DNA from: Acidimicrobiia bacterium
GTDB lineage: Bacteria > Acidobacteriota > Terriglobia > Bryobacterales > Bryobacteraceae
Direction of reading: 5' to 3'
Length of the DNA stretch: 64,000 nt
NCBI GenBank assembly: GCA_016871315.1
Contig: VFZE01000023.1
Coordinates: 1 to 64,000 of the forward strand
Part shown: positions 16,449-26,158 of the stretch, one piece after another
Layout of the letters: each line of letters starts with the position of its first letter
Position numbering within the stretch: position 1 is the first letter of the stretch
The notes under the pieces: generated by a model
Told to the model about the DNA's origin: nothing
Databases searched by the model: none
Seen by the model: only the letters and a program-made list of their open reading frames with translations
Position numbers and translations under genes: made by a program

Positions 16449-17712
16449 AACGAAGGCAAACCACCGGATCGAGATTCGCCGCGCGGCTGGCCGGATAGTA
16501 TCCGAAGAACAGCCCGACACCGACTGAAATCAGGACCCCGGCGGAGGCCCAGAAGTAAGATAGTGTAGCAGGAACGTTGGGCACCAGGGAGGCCACCAGG
16601 AACGCGATGAAAGCCCCACTCAGGATGCCAATCGCCCCGCCTGATAAGGATATTACCATGGCCTCCATTAAGAACTGAACGCGGATATCGGTTTTGCGCG
16701 CGCCCATCGCCTTGCGGACGCCGATTTCGGCCGTGCGCTCGGTGACGGAGATGAGCATGATGTTCATCACGCCGATACCGCCGATTAACAGGCCCATCGA
16801 GCTGATTACTGCCGTAAGCAACACGAGGGCGCCGGTGAGCTGGTTCCACAGAGAATTAAGAAAGTCCGGCGAGAAGATCTCGAAGTCGTTTTCGCCATCG
16901 TGGGGAACGCGGCGGATACGGCGCATCGCTTCAATCACTTCATTGGTGGCGATCGCGGGATCAACGTCCGGCCGGACGGAAAAGGCAATAATGAACTCGC
17001 GGACCTCCGGGTAGTGCTTGCGGAACGTGGTGAGCGGCATGGCGACGATGGTGTCGACGCCAGGGCCGCCGAAAAGTCCAGGGTCCTGTACAAAGACACC
17101 GATCACATCCATCAGCTTGCCGTTGACGCGGACACTTTTGCCGATCGGGTCAAGGGTCGGGAAGAGAGAATTGGCGATGCCGTCGCCAAGGATGACCACC
17201 TCACGGGAATGATCCAGGTCGAACTCGGTAAAGTGCCTTCCGTGGGCGACGGCCATGAGCGGAATGGAGGCGGCGATTTCCGGCTCAAAGCCGCGAAGGA
17301 TGATGCGCTCGACACGTTCGGAGCCGTAAGTGACTTCATTGGCCTGGTCGGCGCCGAAGGAGCCGGGGGAAATGGGCCGGCCGGACAGGGGCGAGACCGA
17401 TTCCAGCGAGGGACAGGTTTCGCGGATGATGTCGGCATAGCCCGGATCGAGGTATTTGCGCTTCCGGATGGCCTCCGGCACGCGGCCGAAGCCGGCGGAC
17501 ATGGAAAAGCGCGAGATCATGTAGGTGCGCGAGCCCATTTGCTCGACGCGGTGGGCGATGTAGCCGTTCAGGCCTTGAATGATCGCGGCAACCGAGATCA
17601 CGGCGGTGATGCCGATCACGATGCCGAGCACGGTGAGCCCGGAGCGCACCTTGTGAGCCCGCAACGTCTCGAGCGCGACCTTTAGGTTTTCCTGGAATTC
17701 GGAGCGGGTCAT
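16441..17712 (-). CDS. MacB-like ABC transporter permease
   Basis: Starting at ATG 17712 ('MTRSEFQENLKVALETLRAH') the 423-residue protein has the MacB/FtsX layout. There is one N-terminal membrane helix ('SGLTVLGIVIGITAVISVAA'), a ~230-residue periplasmic domain, and three C-terminal helices with 'RTAEIGVRKAMGARKTDIRV' between them, the coupling segment for the ATPase. Family members perform mechanotransmission to export peptides, toxins or lipoproteins. It starts 2 bases after a second permease of the same type, suggesting a heterodimer. No ATPase gene is beside them. Confidence 0.9.
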   Translation of the reverse strand: MTRSEFQENLKVALETLRAHKVRSGLTVLGIVIGITAVISVAAIIQGLNGYIAHRVEQMGSRTYMISRFSMSAGFGRVPEAIRKRKYLDPGYADIIRETCPSLESVSPLSGRPISPGSFGADQANEVTYGSERVERIILRGFEPEIAASIPLMAVAHGRHFTEFDLDHSREVVILGDGIANSLFPTLDPIGKSVRVNGKLMDVIGVFVQDPGLFGGPGVDTIVAMPLTTFRKHYPEVREFIIAFSVRPDVDPAIATNEVIEAMRRIRRVPHDGENDFEIFSPDFLNSLWNQLTGALVLLTAVISSMGLLIGGIGVMNIMLISVTERTAEIGVRKAMGARKTDIRVQFLMEAMVISLSGGAIGILSGAFIAFLVASLVPNVPATLSYFWASAGVLISVGVGLFFGYYPASRAANLDPVVCLRYE

Positions 17713-17714
17713 GT

Positions 17715-18941
17715 TTATTCCGCGCGCAGAGCGGCCACCGGATCGAGCTTTGCGGCGCGCGTGGCCGGATAGATGCCGAAGAAAAGCCCGATCCCGGCGC
17801 TCAGGCCGAACCCGAATATGGCGACGGCGGGATGGACCGAGGCGGGGAAGTCGGTGAACGTGCGCAGCAGCAGCGCGGCGGCGAATCCCGCGAGGATGCC
17901 GATGGCTCCACCGATGACGCATTGCACCAGGCTTTCGGAGATGAACTGCCGGCGGATGTCGGCCTGCGTGGCGCCCACGGCGCGGCGGATGCCGATCTCC
18001 TTGGTGCGTTCGGTGACCGAGACCAGCATGACGTTCATGATCACGATGCCGCCGACGACAGCCGAGATGGCGCTGACCATGGTGAACATGGCGAAGAAGG
18101 CGGAACTGATGCTCTGCCATAGCGCGATATAAGAGGCCGCGGTGCTGATGAAGAAGTCGTCCTCCATGCCCGGCAGCAGGCGGCGGTGGGCGCGGAGCGC
18201 GAGCCGGGCTTCATCCTGCGCCTGATCAAACGAGTTTCCGGGCGCGATGGCCTTCCCCTCAATGATGACGCTGATGCGGGAGCCGCGGATCTTGCGGTAG
18301 GCGCCCATCGGCATCGTCAGGAAGTTGTCCTGCTCCATGCCGAGGACGGAACCGACTTTCTCGTACGATCCAATCACAAGGAATTCGTGTACGCCGATGC
18401 GGATGGTCTGGCCAAGCGGCTCCTGGCCTGGGAAGAGTTCCTCCACCAGCTTGGATCCGATCAGGCAGACCTGCGAATTGCGCTGGCTTTCCGAGGGCGT
18501 GAAGATGCGCCCCGCCAGGATGGTGCGGGTATCGATTTCGGCCATCGTTGCCGTCTGGCCGATGATGTTGGTGTCGGTGAGTTCGCGGTCGGCGTGCCGG
18601 ACTCTCGTCGAGTGGGAAGCACGCGCCCCCACCAGCAAGCAATTGCGGCAATTGCGTTGTACGGCGGCCATGTCCTCCAGCGTGATGTGCTTGTTCTTCA
18701 TCGCCTTCAGGATCAGCATGAAGTCCGTGACGGCCTGCGGCAGGCGTGAGATCTGAAAAACGTTGGCGCCGAGGTTGGCGATCTTCTCCTCCACGTAGAC
18801 GTTGGCGCCCTGAATGATCGTCATCACGGTGATGATGGTGGCCACTCCCATCGTGAGGCCGAGAATCGTGAGCCAGGCCCGCAGCCGGTAGGCACGCAGA
18901 GAGCCGATGGACTGAGTGAGGTTGTCACCGAGTTGAAGCAT
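17715..18941 (-). CDS. MacB-like ABC transporter permease, paralogue of the next gene
   Basis: The start at 18941 is 1 base after the tyrS stop. The 408-residue protein has the same layout as its neighbour: helix 1 'WLTILGLTMGVATIITVMTI', a large extracytoplasmic domain, helices near the C-terminus ('FFAMFTMVSAISAVVGGIVI') and 'RTKEIGIRRAVGATQADIRR' as coupling segment. The periplasmic domain contains a CxxC pair ('NCRNCLL', ~residue 105) that could form a disulfide. The two tandem permeases probably form a heterodimer served by an ATPase encoded elsewhere. Export substrate unknown. Confidence 0.9.
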   Translation of the reverse strand: MLQLGDNLTQSIGSLRAYRLRAWLTILGLTMGVATIITVMTIIQGANVYVEEKIANLGANVFQISRLPQAVTDFMLILKAMKNKHITLEDMAAVQRNCRNCLLVGARASHSTRVRHADRELTDTNIIGQTATMAEIDTRTILAGRIFTPSESQRNSQVCLIGSKLVEELFPGQEPLGQTIRIGVHEFLVIGSYEKVGSVLGMEQDNFLTMPMGAYRKIRGSRISVIIEGKAIAPGNSFDQAQDEARLALRAHRRLLPGMEDDFFISTAASYIALWQSISSAFFAMFTMVSAISAVVGGIVIMNVMLVSVTERTKEIGIRRAVGATQADIRRQFISESLVQCVIGGAIGILAGFAAALLLRTFTDFPASVHPAVAIFGFGLSAGIGLFFGIYPATRAAKLDPVAALRAE

Positions 18942-18942
18942 T

Positions 18943-20133
18943 TTAGAGGACCACTTTGCGCCAGAGTTTGCCAAGCCGGATGACATATTCGCCGGGTGCG
19001 GCCAGGTTCACCAGATCCGTAACTCTCTCCCCATCCACCTCCACCGCGCCCGCCTTGAGTTTGCGGGCCGCCTCGCTGACCGATGGCGCCAGGCCGGCCT
19101 TGGCGATCACCTTGTCGATGCGGCGGATGGAATCCTCCAGGCGTACCGTTTCCAGATCCTCGGGAACTTCGCCGCGGCTGACCACACGAAGCCACTCCTC
19201 GGCGGCCTGGTCGGCGTCGGAGGCGGAATGGAAGTCGGTGACAATCATCCGGCCCAGTTTCAGCTTGGCCTCGCGCGGATGCAGTTCCTTGAGCAGCCGC
19301 TGGGTTTCGGCGACGCTCAGGTCGGTGAGCAGCTCAAAGTAGCGCGGCATCATTGCGTCGGAGATCGACATGAGCTTCTTCATCATTTCCGCCGGCGGCT
19401 CGGTGATGCCGACATAGTTGCCCTTGGACTTCGACATCTTCTCGACGCCGTCCAGCCCCTCGAGAATCGGCAGCGTGGCGACAATCTGCGGAGCAAGGCC
19501 GTAATCACGCATGATCTCGCGGCCCACCAGCAGGTTGAATTTCTGGTCGGTGCCGCCCATTTCGACGTCGCATTTCAGCGCCACCGAATCGTAGGCCTGC
19601 GCCAGCGGATACAGCAGCTCATGCATCGCTATCGGCGAGCCTTCCTTATAGCGCTTGGAAAAGTCATCGCGCTCCAGCAGGCGCGCCACGGTGTAGCGCG
19701 AGCAGAGCCTCACAATCTCTTCGTACTTAAGCGGCTCCAGCCACTGGCTGTTCATCAGTACCTGTGTCTTTTGCGGGTCGAGGATCTTGAAGACCTGCGC
19801 TTTGTACGTCTCCGCGTTGGCGTCCACGTCCTGGCGCGAGAGAGGCGGCCGCGTGATGTTACGTCCCGTCGGATCGCCGATCAAGCCCGTCATGTCGCCG
19901 ATCAGGAAAATGACGGTGTGGCCGAGATCCTGAAAATGTTTCATCTTCCGGATGACGACGGTATGGCCCAGGTGCAGGTCCGGCGCCGTCGGATCGAACC
20001 CGACTTTGATGCGTAAGGGCCGCTTCTGCTTTTCGGCCTGGACGAGACGCTCGCGAAGATCCTCTTCGCGGATCAACTCGGCGAGCCCCTTGGTCAGGTA
20101 AGTCAGCTGCTCATCAACGGAAAGCGCGGTCAC
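18943..20133 (-). CDS. tyrS: Tyrosyl-tRNA synthetase
   Basis: The start is GTG at 20133 ('[20 protein letters not shown]'), giving 396 residues as expected; the longer open frame upstream is unrelated sequence. Class I signatures are present: '[10 protein letters not shown]' (HIGH motif, ~residue 45) and '[11 protein letters not shown]' (KMSKS, ~230). The C-terminal ~65 residues form an S4 RNA-binding domain ('[20 protein letters not shown]'). Sequence order matches the TyrZ-like shorter bacterial TyrRS group. It charges tRNA-Tyr in the cytosol and heads a long minus-strand run that continues with the permeases. I saw no T-box leader; the upstream 15 bases run into the divergent hydrolase gene. 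Confidence 0.95.
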   Translation of the reverse strand: MTALSVDEQLTYLTKGLAELIREEDLRERLVQAEKQKRPLRIKVGFDPTAPDLHLGHTVVIRKMKHFQDLGHTVIFLIGDMTGLIGDPTGRNITRPPLSRQDVDANAETYKAQVFKILDPQKTQVLMNSQWLEPLKYEEIVRLCSRYTVARLLERDDFSKRYKEGSPIAMHELLYPLAQAYDSVALKCDVEMGGTDQKFNLLVGREIMRDYGLAPQIVATLPILEGLDGVEKMSKSKGNYVGITEPPAEMMKKLMSISDAMMPRYFELLTDLSVAETQRLLKELHPREAKLKLGRMIVTDFHSASDADQAAEEWLRVVSRGEVPEDLETVRLEDSIRRIDKVIAKAGLAPSVSEAARKLKAGAVEVDGERVTDLVNLAAPGEYVIRLGKLWRKVVL

Positions 20134-20148
20134 TCTATCATTGTACGA

Positions 20149-20904
20149 ATGGGGCGCGAGATTCTGGACAGGCCGGCGCCGCCGGCCCATGAGCGGATTG
20201 CCTACGGAGAATTGTCGCAGCAGTTTGGCGAGCTGCGGCTGCCCAACGGTGCCGGTCCGCACCCGCTTGCCTTGCTGCTGCACGGCGGGTTCTGGCGCGC
20301 GGCTTTTGACTTGAAACACATGGGCCATTTGGGTGCGGCGCTCGCCAAGGAAGGAGTCGCCAGTTTCAACGCGGAGTACCGCAAGATCGGCGAGCCGGGC
20401 GGCGGATATCCCGGCATCCTGGACGATGTGCGGTTAGCCGCGGGCTTGCTGCCGCGGCTGGGCAAGCGCATCGATTCGAGGCGCGCGGTAGTCGTTGGCT
20501 TTTCCGCGGGTGGGCAACTGGCGCTGTGGCTGGGCAATGAAGAAGTTCACGAATTCCGCGGGGTGGTATCGCTGGCGGGCGTCGCGGATCTGGAGCGCGC
20601 CTGGGAGATGGGGTTGAGCAATCGTGTAGTAGACGATTTTCTGGGCGGCAGTCCGCAGCAAGTGCCGGAGCGGTATCGTCATGCTTCGCCCGCCTCGCGG
20701 CTGCCGGTGAAAGTGCGGCAGCGGCTGCTGCACGGCGTGGAGGATGACGTAGTGCCGGTCGAAATTGCGCGCGGTTACGCCAGGCGTGCCGGCGGCAGGG
20801 TACATCTTCGCGAGATTCCCGGAGCGGGCCATTTCGAGCCGATCGATCCTCATAGCACAGCCTGGCCACTGGTACGGGACACAATTTTGGAGCTGTTGAG
20901 CTAA
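20149..20904 (+). CDS. Alpha/beta hydrolase (kynurenine-formamidase-like)
   Basis: The 251-residue protein has the alpha/beta-hydrolase triad: nucleophile Ser in '[14 protein letters not shown]' (~residue 120), an Asp in '[12 protein letters not shown]' (~205) and His in 'PGAGHFEPI' (~230). The oxyanion motif '[13 protein letters not shown]' (~45) with HGGFW resembles kynurenine formamidases and related acyl-hydrolases. There is no signal peptide, so it is cytosolic. It is divergent from tyrS with only 15 bases between the starts. A kynureninase-like gene occurs 22 kb away, but that is too far to assign the pathway. Broad esterase activity is the safer call. Confidence 0.85.
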   Translation: MGREILDRPAPPAHERIAYGELSQQFGELRLPNGAGPHPLALLLHGGFWRAAFDLKHMGHLGAALAKEGVASFNAEYRKIGEPGGGYPGILDDVRLAAGLLPRLGKRIDSRRAVVVGFSAGGQLALWLGNEEVHEFRGVVSLAGVADLERAWEMGLSNRVVDDFLGGSPQQVPERYRHASPASRLPVKVRQRLLHGVEDDVVPVEIARGYARRAGGRVHLREIPGAGHFEPIDPHSTAWPLVRDTILELLS

Positions 20905-21223
20905 TAAGGCGCAGATCGCGCTGGCCAAGGGCGCCAGTCCCGACAAGTCGCGTGACCGCGCCAAGCCGCTGCTGAACCAGTTGGTGCGTTGGGGGCAGCT
21001 GCAGCAGGCCTTCTGGCTGCTGGAGCGCGGCGCAAGCCCGAACGTCGCCGATCCGCGCGGCTGGACGGCGATGCATCAGGCGGCCTCGCGCGGCAATCTG
21101 CGCCTCATGAAGGCTCTGCTCGAGGCCGGCGGCAACCGGCGGAAGATGAACAAGATCGGCCAGACGCCGCTCGACATTGCGCGCTCCTTGAAGCGGTCCC
21201 CTGTTGTCGCGCTGCTCGGCTAG
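20900..21223 (+). pseudogene. 5'-truncated ankyrin-repeat protein fragment
   Basis: In the frame ending at 21223 ankyrin-like sequence begins immediately after an in-frame stop at 20897: '[20 protein letters not shown]', then 'QQAFWLLERGASPNVADPRG', 'WTAMHQAASRGNLRLMKALL' and 'IGQTPLDIARSL'. Only TTG/GTG codons near 20981 could start it, and they lie inside a repeat. The repeat sequence abuts the end of the hydrolase gene, so the 5' part of an ankyrin gene appears to have been deleted up to the neighbour. A short functional protein from the TTG is possible but unlikely. Confidence 0.6.
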
Positions 21224-21256
21224 GCAGTCACGCCGGAGTTGGGATAAGGTGAGGTC

Positions 21257-22627
21257 ATGAGATTCGCCATCACGCTTGCCTTTTCCACCCTGCTTGCTTC
21301 CGCGCAAGTAGTTGTTTTCGAGAACGTGAACGTCGTCCCGATGGACCGCAATCGCGTGTTGCAACGCCAGGACGTGGTGGTGCGCGATGGGCGGATCGCC
21401 TTCCTCGGCCCCGCGGGCAAGGCGAGTGCGCCCACCGGAGCCACGCGCATCGAGGCGACGGGCAAGTATCTCATGCCGGGGCTGGCGGAAATGCACGGCC
21501 ATCTGCCGCTGCCGAACTCTTCTCAGGAATTGGTCGAACACATCCTGTTCCTTTACGTGGCCAACGGCGTGACCACGGTGCGCGGCATGCTCGGTTATCC
21601 GTCGGCGCTGGAGCACAAGGCGGCGATCGCGGCCGGACGGCTGCTGGGCCCGCGGTTGTATGTGGCGGGTCCCGGTTTGAGCGGCAACGCGGTGAAGACC
21701 GTGGAGCAGGGCGTGCAAGTGGTCCGCGAGCAGAAGCAGGCCGGCTACGATCTGCTGAAGATCCAGGAAGGGCTCGCGCCCAACGTGTACGAAGCAATCG
21801 CCAAGACGGCCAAGGAAGTGCGCATCGATTTCGCGGGACATGTGCCGAACGACGTCGGTGTGCGCAAGGCGATCGCGGCGGGCCAGCGCAGCGTGGACCA
21901 CCTGGACAACTATCTGGAGGCGCTGGAAGCGGACAACTCCCCGGTGCGGAACGCGGATGCGGCCACCAAGGCGCGCGAATTGCCGTTTCATGTGGACGAG
22001 CGAAAGATGGGCGAGCTGGCACAGGTGACCCGCAAGGCCGGCGCTTGGAACATGCCGACCATGGCGCTATGGGAGTTCTTCTTGAATGACGCAACCGGCG
22101 ATGAACTGCGCAAGTCGCTGCCGGAGCTGCGCTACATGCCGCGCAGCACGGTGGACCAATGGACGCAGCGCAAGAACGCGATGGTCGCGCAGAGCCATGT
22201 ATTCATGGGCTTCCACGTCGGCGGCAAGACCGGCGCGCGTGTGATCGAACTGCGGAAGAAGATGCTGAAGGCGCTGCGCGACGCGGGCGCGCTGATAGCC
22301 CTCGGAACCGATTCGCCTCAAGTGTTCAGCGTGCCCGGCTTTTCCCTCCACCGCGAGATGAAGGCGATGCTGGAGGCCGGCTTCACGCCTTATGAGGTGC
22401 TGGAGTCGGGAACCAGCAAAGTGGCGGAATATTTCGGCACGCAACAAGAATCGGGAACGGTGGAGGCGGGCAAGGTGGCCGGCTTGATCCTGCTCGACGC
22501 CAACCCGCTTTCCGATTTAGCCAACGTTGCGCGCCGCGCCGGCGTGATGATCAAAGGCCGCTGGATCCCAGAACAGGAGATTCAACAGCGGTTGGAAAAA
22601 CTCGCCGCGGCCGCGGAAAAGATGTAA
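21257..22627 (+). CDS. Secreted metal-dependent amidohydrolase
   Basis: The 456-residue protein begins with a signal peptide ('MRFAITLAFSTLLASAQ'). It has the amidohydrolase TIM-barrel metal sites: HxH in 'LAEMHGHLPL' (~residue 78), a Lys in 'YDLLKIQEG' (~170), His in 'FAGHVPND', His in 'SVDHLDNY' and Asp in 'ALGTDSPQ' (~350). The flanking beta-sandwich is built from both termini ('VVVRDGRIAFLGPAG', 'GTVEAGKVAGLILLDANPL'). The group includes imidazolonepropionase-like and Xaa-Pro dipeptidase-like enzymes that hydrolyse amide bonds, probably of peptides in the periplasm. Precise substrate unknown. It precedes the TonB-dependent receptor on the same strand by ~100 bases. Confidence 0.9.
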   Translation: MRFAITLAFSTLLASAQVVVFENVNVVPMDRNRVLQRQDVVVRDGRIAFLGPAGKASAPTGATRIEATGKYLMPGLAEMHGHLPLPNSSQELVEHILFLYVANGVTTVRGMLGYPSALEHKAAIAAGRLLGPRLYVAGPGLSGNAVKTVEQGVQVVREQKQAGYDLLKIQEGLAPNVYEAIAKTAKEVRIDFAGHVPNDVGVRKAIAAGQRSVDHLDNYLEALEADNSPVRNADAATKARELPFHVDERKMGELAQVTRKAGAWNMPTMALWEFFLNDATGDELRKSLPELRYMPRSTVDQWTQRKNAMVAQSHVFMGFHVGGKTGARVIELRKKMLKALRDAGALIALGTDSPQVFSVPGFSLHREMKAMLEAGFTPYEVLESGTSKVAEYFGTQQESGTVEAGKVAGLILLDANPLSDLANVARRAGVMIKGRWIPEQEIQQRLEKLAAAAEKM

Positions 22628-22652
22628 CACAGGCAGCCTGGAGTAGCCACCC

Positions 22653-22666
22653 TGATCCCGGGATCA
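22653..22666. promoter_or_regulatory. Perfect 14-bp palindrome upstream of the TonB receptor
   Basis: TGATCCCGGGATCA is a perfect palindrome lying 65 bases before the receptor start and 26 bases after the amidohydrolase stop. No T-run follows, so it is not a normal terminator. It could be an operator. One copy only was noticed. Confidence 0.3.
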
Positions 22667-22730
22667 TCGGGGCTGATTCTGCAATATACTCATCGTCAAG
22701 CGAAAGCGGAGAACCGGGAGGTAAGGAAAA

Positions 22731-25700
22731 ATGAGGGTCTGGAATCGGAACCATTTCATCTGCATGGTGGCGCTGGCCGGCGCCGGTTTGATCGCCCAGG
22801 ATTTTCGGGCCGCACTGACCGGGAGAGTGATGGACCAGACAGGCGCTTCCGTGGCCGGAGTGGCCATTCAAATCAGGAATGTTGATACCAACGAAGCCGT
22901 GTCGGCGATGACCGATGCCCAAGGCAACTATACGGCGCCATTGCTGCGGCCTGGGGCTTACAGCATGGAAGTGGAAGCCTCCGGCTTCAAGAAGTTCGTG
23001 CGGGAAGGGCTGATCCTGCAGGTGGCGCAAGTGGCGAAAGTGGACATCACGTTGGAAGTGGGCGCCCTCACGGAAAGGGTGACGGTGACGGCCGATGCGC
23101 CGCTGCTGGAGGCGTCGACATCCTCAATCGGGAAGGTAGTGGACAACCGGCGCATCCTGGAGCTGCCGCTGAACACGCGCAACGTCTACTCGCTGGTGGT
23201 TTTGACGCCGGGCATCGCCGGCACCATCGGCGAGCGGTTCGACGGGATGAACTGGTCGGCGTTCGGAACACGCCGGCGAAGCATGGACATCCTGATCGAC
23301 GGCGCCACCGCGTCGCAGCCGACGGTGACCGGCTACTCGGCGGTCAGCGTCTTCCCGTCGGTGGATGCGATCCAGGAGTTCAAGGTGACGGGCGCCAACG
23401 TGCCCGCCGAATATGGGCGGACGCTCGGCACCGTGCTGAACGTAGTGTATAAGTCGGGAACTAATAGCTTCCATGGCACGGCGTACAGTTTCCTGCGCAA
23501 TTCGGTGTTCGACGCGAACAATTTCTTTGCCAACCGGCGTGGGGAAAAACTGCGCAACTTTCAGCGGAACCAGTTCGGCGGCGTCGTGAGCGGCCCCATC
23601 CGCCGGGACAAGACCTTCTTCATGGGCTCCTTTGAAGGCCTGCGGGAGCGGCGGTTTTCCAATACCACGCTGAGCGTTCCCACGCTGCGCGAGCGGGAAG
23701 GCGACTTCTCGCAGACTTTGGCCGGCGCCAACCGGCCGGTGAACATATTCGATCCGTTCACGACAAGGGCCTCCGGCAGCGGCTTCCTCCGCGACGCGTT
23801 CGCGGGCAACCGGATCCCCGTGTCGCGCATGGACGCGGTGGGCCGCAACGTGCTCAAGTATTACCCGCTGCCGACCGACGCGGGCGACCCCTTTACCCAG
23901 AGAAACAACTATTCGCGCACCGGCTCCTACGCGGTGAACACGGACAACTACGACGCGCGCATCGACCACAACCTTACCGGCACGCAGAAACTGATGGGAC
24001 GGTATTCGAAGAGGAACCTGGAGGATGTTCCGGCAATCCTGTTCCCGGGCGACATCACCATCGCCGAAGGCCGCATCATCAACGAGGACCGCAACCATCA
24101 CGCCGTCGCCGAGCACAACTATGCGTTGTCGCCCAGTTCGGTGCTGACGTCCCGGCTGGGGTTTTCGCGGACCCTGTTCCCCTTCATCAACCAGGGGATC
24201 GGCTTCCTGCCCTCGAGTCTGGGCCTGCCCAAGGTGATTGACAACTACACGGACCAGGTGATGTTTCCCCGGTTCGAGGCTGCCGGCTACGCGTCGCTGG
24301 GCCACCGCGACCACCGCCGCAGCACGTCCAATACTTTCAGCGCCTCCTCTAGCCTCGCGCAGACGCGCGGGCCCCACACGTTGAAGTTCGGGTTCGAGGG
24401 ACGGCTGTTCCGGAGCAACACACGGGAATTGCGCTCCCCGTCGGGAGAGTTCCGTTTCAACGCGGCCTTCACGCAAGGGCCGAATCCACTGACAGCCAGC
24501 GCGACGGCCGGCAACGGCCTGGCGTCGCTGCTGCTGGGCACCGGGATCAGCGGTGACCGTCTCATGACGCAATATAAGGACGAGGCGGCCCAAAGCTATT
24601 ATCTGAGTGGATATGCTCAGGACGACTGGCGCATTACCTCAAAGCTGACCTTGAACCTTGGCTTGCGCTGGGACATGGATACTCCGCGCACCGAGCGCTT
24701 CGATCATCTCAACTACTTCGACCCGAATGTCCGCTCCCCGCTGGCGGGGGTGATTCCCGGCTTGCCGGAGCTGCGCGGCGGCCTGATCTACCAGGGCGTG
24801 GATGGCAACGGCCGCCATCAGTATGACTGGGACTGGCACAACTTCGCGCCCCGCGTCGGCTTCGCCTACCAGGCGACGGCGCGCACGGTGATTCGCGCAG
24901 GCTACGCGCACGTCTACTCGGCCTCGTTCAAGGCGGCGTCGGGCACCGATACTCCGTACGGGTTCCGCGGCGAGACGCCCTGGATCTCCACGCTCGACGG
25001 AATCACGCCGCTCAACCTGCTCAGCAACCCTTACCCGGTTGGGTTGGGGATTCCGAAGGGGAACTCGGAGGGGCTTCTTTCGGCTGTCGGCTTCGATTTC
25101 CGGCCAAAGTTCCGCGACGATAAGGTGCCGTGGGCAAGGCAGTGGAACGTGACGCTGCAGCGGGAGCTGCCCGGCCAGCTTTTGGTGGAGGCGGGCTACG
25201 TCGGCACACGGGGCTACGAACTGGCGCTGGAGCGTTACCCGAACCAGCTCGACCCGAGGCACATGGCGCTGGGCTCGCAGCTGAACCAGTTGGTCGCCAA
25301 TCCTTTCTTCGGACACCCCAACGCCGGCGGCATCCTGGCCGGGCGCCAGGTGCGCCGGGCGCAGTTGCTGCGGCCATTCCCGCACTTCGCCGAAATCGTC
25401 GGCGCGCGGGATACCGGCGGCCGCTCCTGGTACAACGGGCTGCTGGTGGGCGTCAAGAAGCGCATGTTGCGCGGGCTGCAGCTGGAGGGCTCCTACACGT
25501 GGTCGAAGACGCTGGACTTCGGCGAGGACACCGTGCAGAACGAGTACGACAAGATCGCCAGCCGGGCAGTGGCGCAGATCGACATCCCGCACCGGTTTGT
25601 CATGAGCTACCTGTACGAGCTGCCGTTTGGACGTGGGCGTGCATGGGGCAGCTCGGTCTCCAGCTTCGTCAATGGTCTCATCGGCGGCTGGCAAATCAAC

Positions 25701-26135
25701 GGCATTACGATTTATCAGTCCGGACTGCCGCTGTCGATCACAGCCAGCAATACGGCCGGGATCTTCAATCCCCGCACCACGGCGAACAATAACGGCCAAA
25801 GCGGCAAGTTGAGCGGGCGCGCGCAGGATCGTCTCACGAAGTGGTTCAACACCTCTGTTTTCAGCCAGCCGGCGCCGTTTACTTTCGGAACCGCCAGCGC
25901 GCGCACCCACGATCTGCGCGCTCACGGGACGCGGAACTTCGACCTGTCGCTGTTCAAGGAATTCCAGGCCGGCGAGAAGCTGAAATTGCAATTCCGTACC
26001 GAGGCGTTGAACGCTTTCAACACGGTCCAGTTCAGCGCCCCCAACACGGGGGTGACGTCGAGCACCTTCGGCCTGGTCGCGACGCAGGCCAACGCGCCGC
26101 GGCAGGTTCAGTTCGGGCTCAAGATGCTGTGGTGA
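22731..26135 (+). CDS. TonB-dependent receptor with carboxypeptidase-regulatory-like domain (Oar-like)
   Basis: The 1134-residue outer-membrane protein starts after GGGAGGTAAGGAAAA. A signal segment ('FICMVALAGAGLIAQ') is followed by a carboxypeptidase-regulatory-like beta-sandwich (~25-105: 'AALTGRVMDQTGASVAGVAI', 'GAYSMEVEASGFKKF'). The plug (~110-240) contains 'NTRNVYSLVVLTPGI' and 'VTGANVPAEYGRTLG'. A large beta-barrel ends in aromatic Trp ('VQFGLKMLW'), as required for outer-membrane insertion. This SusC-like/Oar-like type is greatly expanded in Acidobacteria and takes up large ligands, probably glycans or peptides, using TonB energy. No SusD partner is present. It is convergent with a second receptor 23 bases away. 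Confidence 0.93.
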   Translation: MRVWNRNHFICMVALAGAGLIAQDFRAALTGRVMDQTGASVAGVAIQIRNVDTNEAVSAMTDAQGNYTAPLLRPGAYSMEVEASGFKKFVREGLILQVAQVAKVDITLEVGALTERVTVTADAPLLEASTSSIGKVVDNRRILELPLNTRNVYSLVVLTPGIAGTIGERFDGMNWSAFGTRRRSMDILIDGATASQPTVTGYSAVSVFPSVDAIQEFKVTGANVPAEYGRTLGTVLNVVYKSGTNSFHGTAYSFLRNSVFDANNFFANRRGEKLRNFQRNQFGGVVSGPIRRDKTFFMGSFEGLRERRFSNTTLSVPTLREREGDFSQTLAGANRPVNIFDPFTTRASGSGFLRDAFAGNRIPVSRMDAVGRNVLKYYPLPTDAGDPFTQRNNYSRTGSYAVNTDNYDARIDHNLTGTQKLMGRYSKRNLEDVPAILFPGDITIAEGRIINEDRNHHAVAEHNYALSPSSVLTSRLGFSRTLFPFINQGIGFLPSSLGLPKVIDNYTDQVMFPRFEAAGYASLGHRDHRRSTSNTFSASSSLAQTRGPHTLKFGFEGRLFRSNTRELRSPSGEFRFNAAFTQGPNPLTASATAGNGLASLLLGTGISGDRLMTQYKDEAAQSYYLSGYAQDDWRITSKLTLNLGLRWDMDTPRTERFDHLNYFDPNVRSPLAGVIPGLPELRGGLIYQGVDGNGRHQYDWDWHNFAPRVGFAYQATARTVIRAGYAHVYSASFKAASGTDTPYGFRGETPWISTLDGITPLNLLSNPYPVGLGIPKGNSEGLLSAVGFDFRPKFRDDKVPWARQWNVTLQRELPGQLLVEAGYVGTRGYELALERYPNQLDPRHMALGSQLNQLVANPFFGHPNAGGILAGRQVRRAQLLRPFPHFAEIVGARDTGGRSWYNGLLVGVKKRMLRGLQLEGSYTWSKTLDFGEDTVQNEYDKIASRAVAQIDIPHRFVMSYLYELPFGRGRAWGSSVSSFVNGLIGGWQINGITIYQSGLPLSITASNTAGIFNPRTTANNNGQSGKLSGRAQDRLTKWFNTSVFSQPAPFTFGTASARTHDLRAHGTRNFDLSLFKEFQAGEKLKLQFRTEALNAFNTVQFSAPNTGVTSSTFGLVATQANAPRQVQFGLKMLW

Positions 26136-26158
26136 GTCCGGCCGCTTTGTAGCCTGGC

